64,000 bases of DNA from Camillea tinctor. Lineage: Eukaryota > Ascomycota > Sordariomycetes > Xylariales > Xylariaceae. The stretch spans positions 310,001-374,000 of the forward strand of contig MU394088.1 of assembly GCA_022578605.1 (NCBI GenBank). The letters run 5' to 3'. Below are positions 63,594-64,000 of this stretch, one piece after another (the first letter of the stretch is position 1; the number at the start of each line of letters is the position of its first letter). The notes beneath the pieces are model-generated. The model was not told where the DNA came from. It was given only the letters and a program-made list of their open reading frames with translations, and searched no databases. The position numbers were made by a program, and so were the translations under genes.

Positions 63594-64000
63594 ATGGCAC
63601 CCGTGCGATCGCTCCTATGGCGCTCACTTCGAGTACATCAGATATATGGCGCCAACACGGATGTTGGGAAGACTATATTCGCGACTCTCTTATGCAATGC
63701 CACCACTAAGATATGGAAGAATGAAAAGACTTCCTTTTTGAAACCCGTCTCAACAGGACCGGCCGACGAAGCCGACAGCTGGTGTTGGTGACAATCTTAT
63801 CCCAAGACCACTCCAAACTGCTAATTGGAATGTTTAGATGTGGTTTACATTGAGTGACCGAAGATGGTCGTATTCTAACCGTATCTAGCCACATAGCCAA
63901 ATATGCACCATCTACGACAAATAGCACGCTGATACAATACGACATACCAGCCAGCCCGCATTTGGCTGCAAAAGCATCGGGAAAGGTATCATGCCCTTGA
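63594..64000 (+). CDS. bioDA: Dethiobiotin synthetase / DAPA aminotransferase (BioDA), 5' part only
   Basis: The right edge of the window cuts this gene. Exon 1 (63594-63781) encodes MAPVRSLLWRSLRVHQIYG followed by ANTDVGKT, the BioD P-loop (Lys26), and SFLKPVSTGPADEADS. Exon 2 (63889-63985) continues HIAKYAPSTTNSTLIQYDIP and ASPHLAAKASGK, matching BioD proteins. The frame then meets a GTATCATG donor; without splicing it stops at the last bases of the window, so a third exon outside is expected. Dethiobiotin synthetase closes the ureido ring of DAPA. Most filamentous ascomycetes fuse it to BioA; whether that half is present cannot be seen here. The basic N-terminus may target mitochondria. 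Confidence 0.88.

Noticed and set aside
1..64000. tRNA, rRNA, CRISPR or prokaryotic operon features
   Set aside because: No B-box-like tRNA sequence with matching arms, no rRNA-like sequence, and no regularly spaced direct repeats were found on reading.

Overview
The window comes from a filamentous ascomycete (Pezizomycotina, most likely a Sordariomycete). Its genes are eukaryotic and mostly split by short GT-AG introns of about 48-265 nt. Gene-free DNA is long and full of fungal-type TAGG/CCTA microsatellite-like sequence. The best-matching families are fungal: Sec11, Brf1, Cwf19, Rrp3, Ssf1, fungal concentrative nucleoside transporter, pectate lyase, and a bioD-bioA fusion start. I recognise 21 protein-coding genes, 20 complete and one cut by the right edge. 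I found no rRNA, tRNA or CRISPR array.

Layout. 1-3633 is gene-free and partly AT-rich. 3634-4882 is a tandem GFA-domain gene. 6369-8488 holds an aldo-keto reductase (+) and a HIT-family hydrolase (-). 9134-11755 holds RPB12 (+) and the GPN-loop GTPase NPA3/GPN1 (-), convergent. 14023-18544 holds a BTB-domain gene and a six-exon multipass membrane protein of unknown function, both (-). 20405-27684 holds SEC11 (+), BRF1 (-) and CWF19 (+). 28710-34828 holds a ubiquitin E2 (+) and a TBC-domain Rab-GAP (-). A 6.4-kb gene-free interval follows, carrying a 301-bp MITE with 45-bp terminal inverted repeats and TA duplications. 41201-46310 holds an acidic nuclear-type protein and a secreted pectate lyase. 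47235-50853 is the divergent pair RRP3/SSF1, both for ribosome biogenesis. 51781-58190 holds an MFSD5-like major facilitator and a concentrative nucleoside transporter. 60450-64000 is a biotin-synthesis cluster: BIO2 (+), bioF (-) and the start of bioDA (+).

How the genes fit together. Most are housekeeping genes for nuclear or secretory functions: polymerase subunit and assembly (RPB12, NPA3, BRF1), splicing (CWF19), ribosome assembly (RRP3, SSF1), signal peptide cleavage (SEC11), Rab control and ubiquitination. The biotin trio covers the last four steps from pimeloyl-CoA to biotin. I saw no clearly undescribed multi-gene system. The most unusual items are the MITE, an E2 whose active-site neighbours mix two known classes, the unknown membrane protein, a bioF protein ending in a non-canonical peroxisomal-type tail, and two stop-free introns of 3n length that would mislead ORF-based annotation.

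Splice sites and protein lengths were worked out by hand from reading frame, GT/AG sites and family conservation; they are not backed by transcripts.
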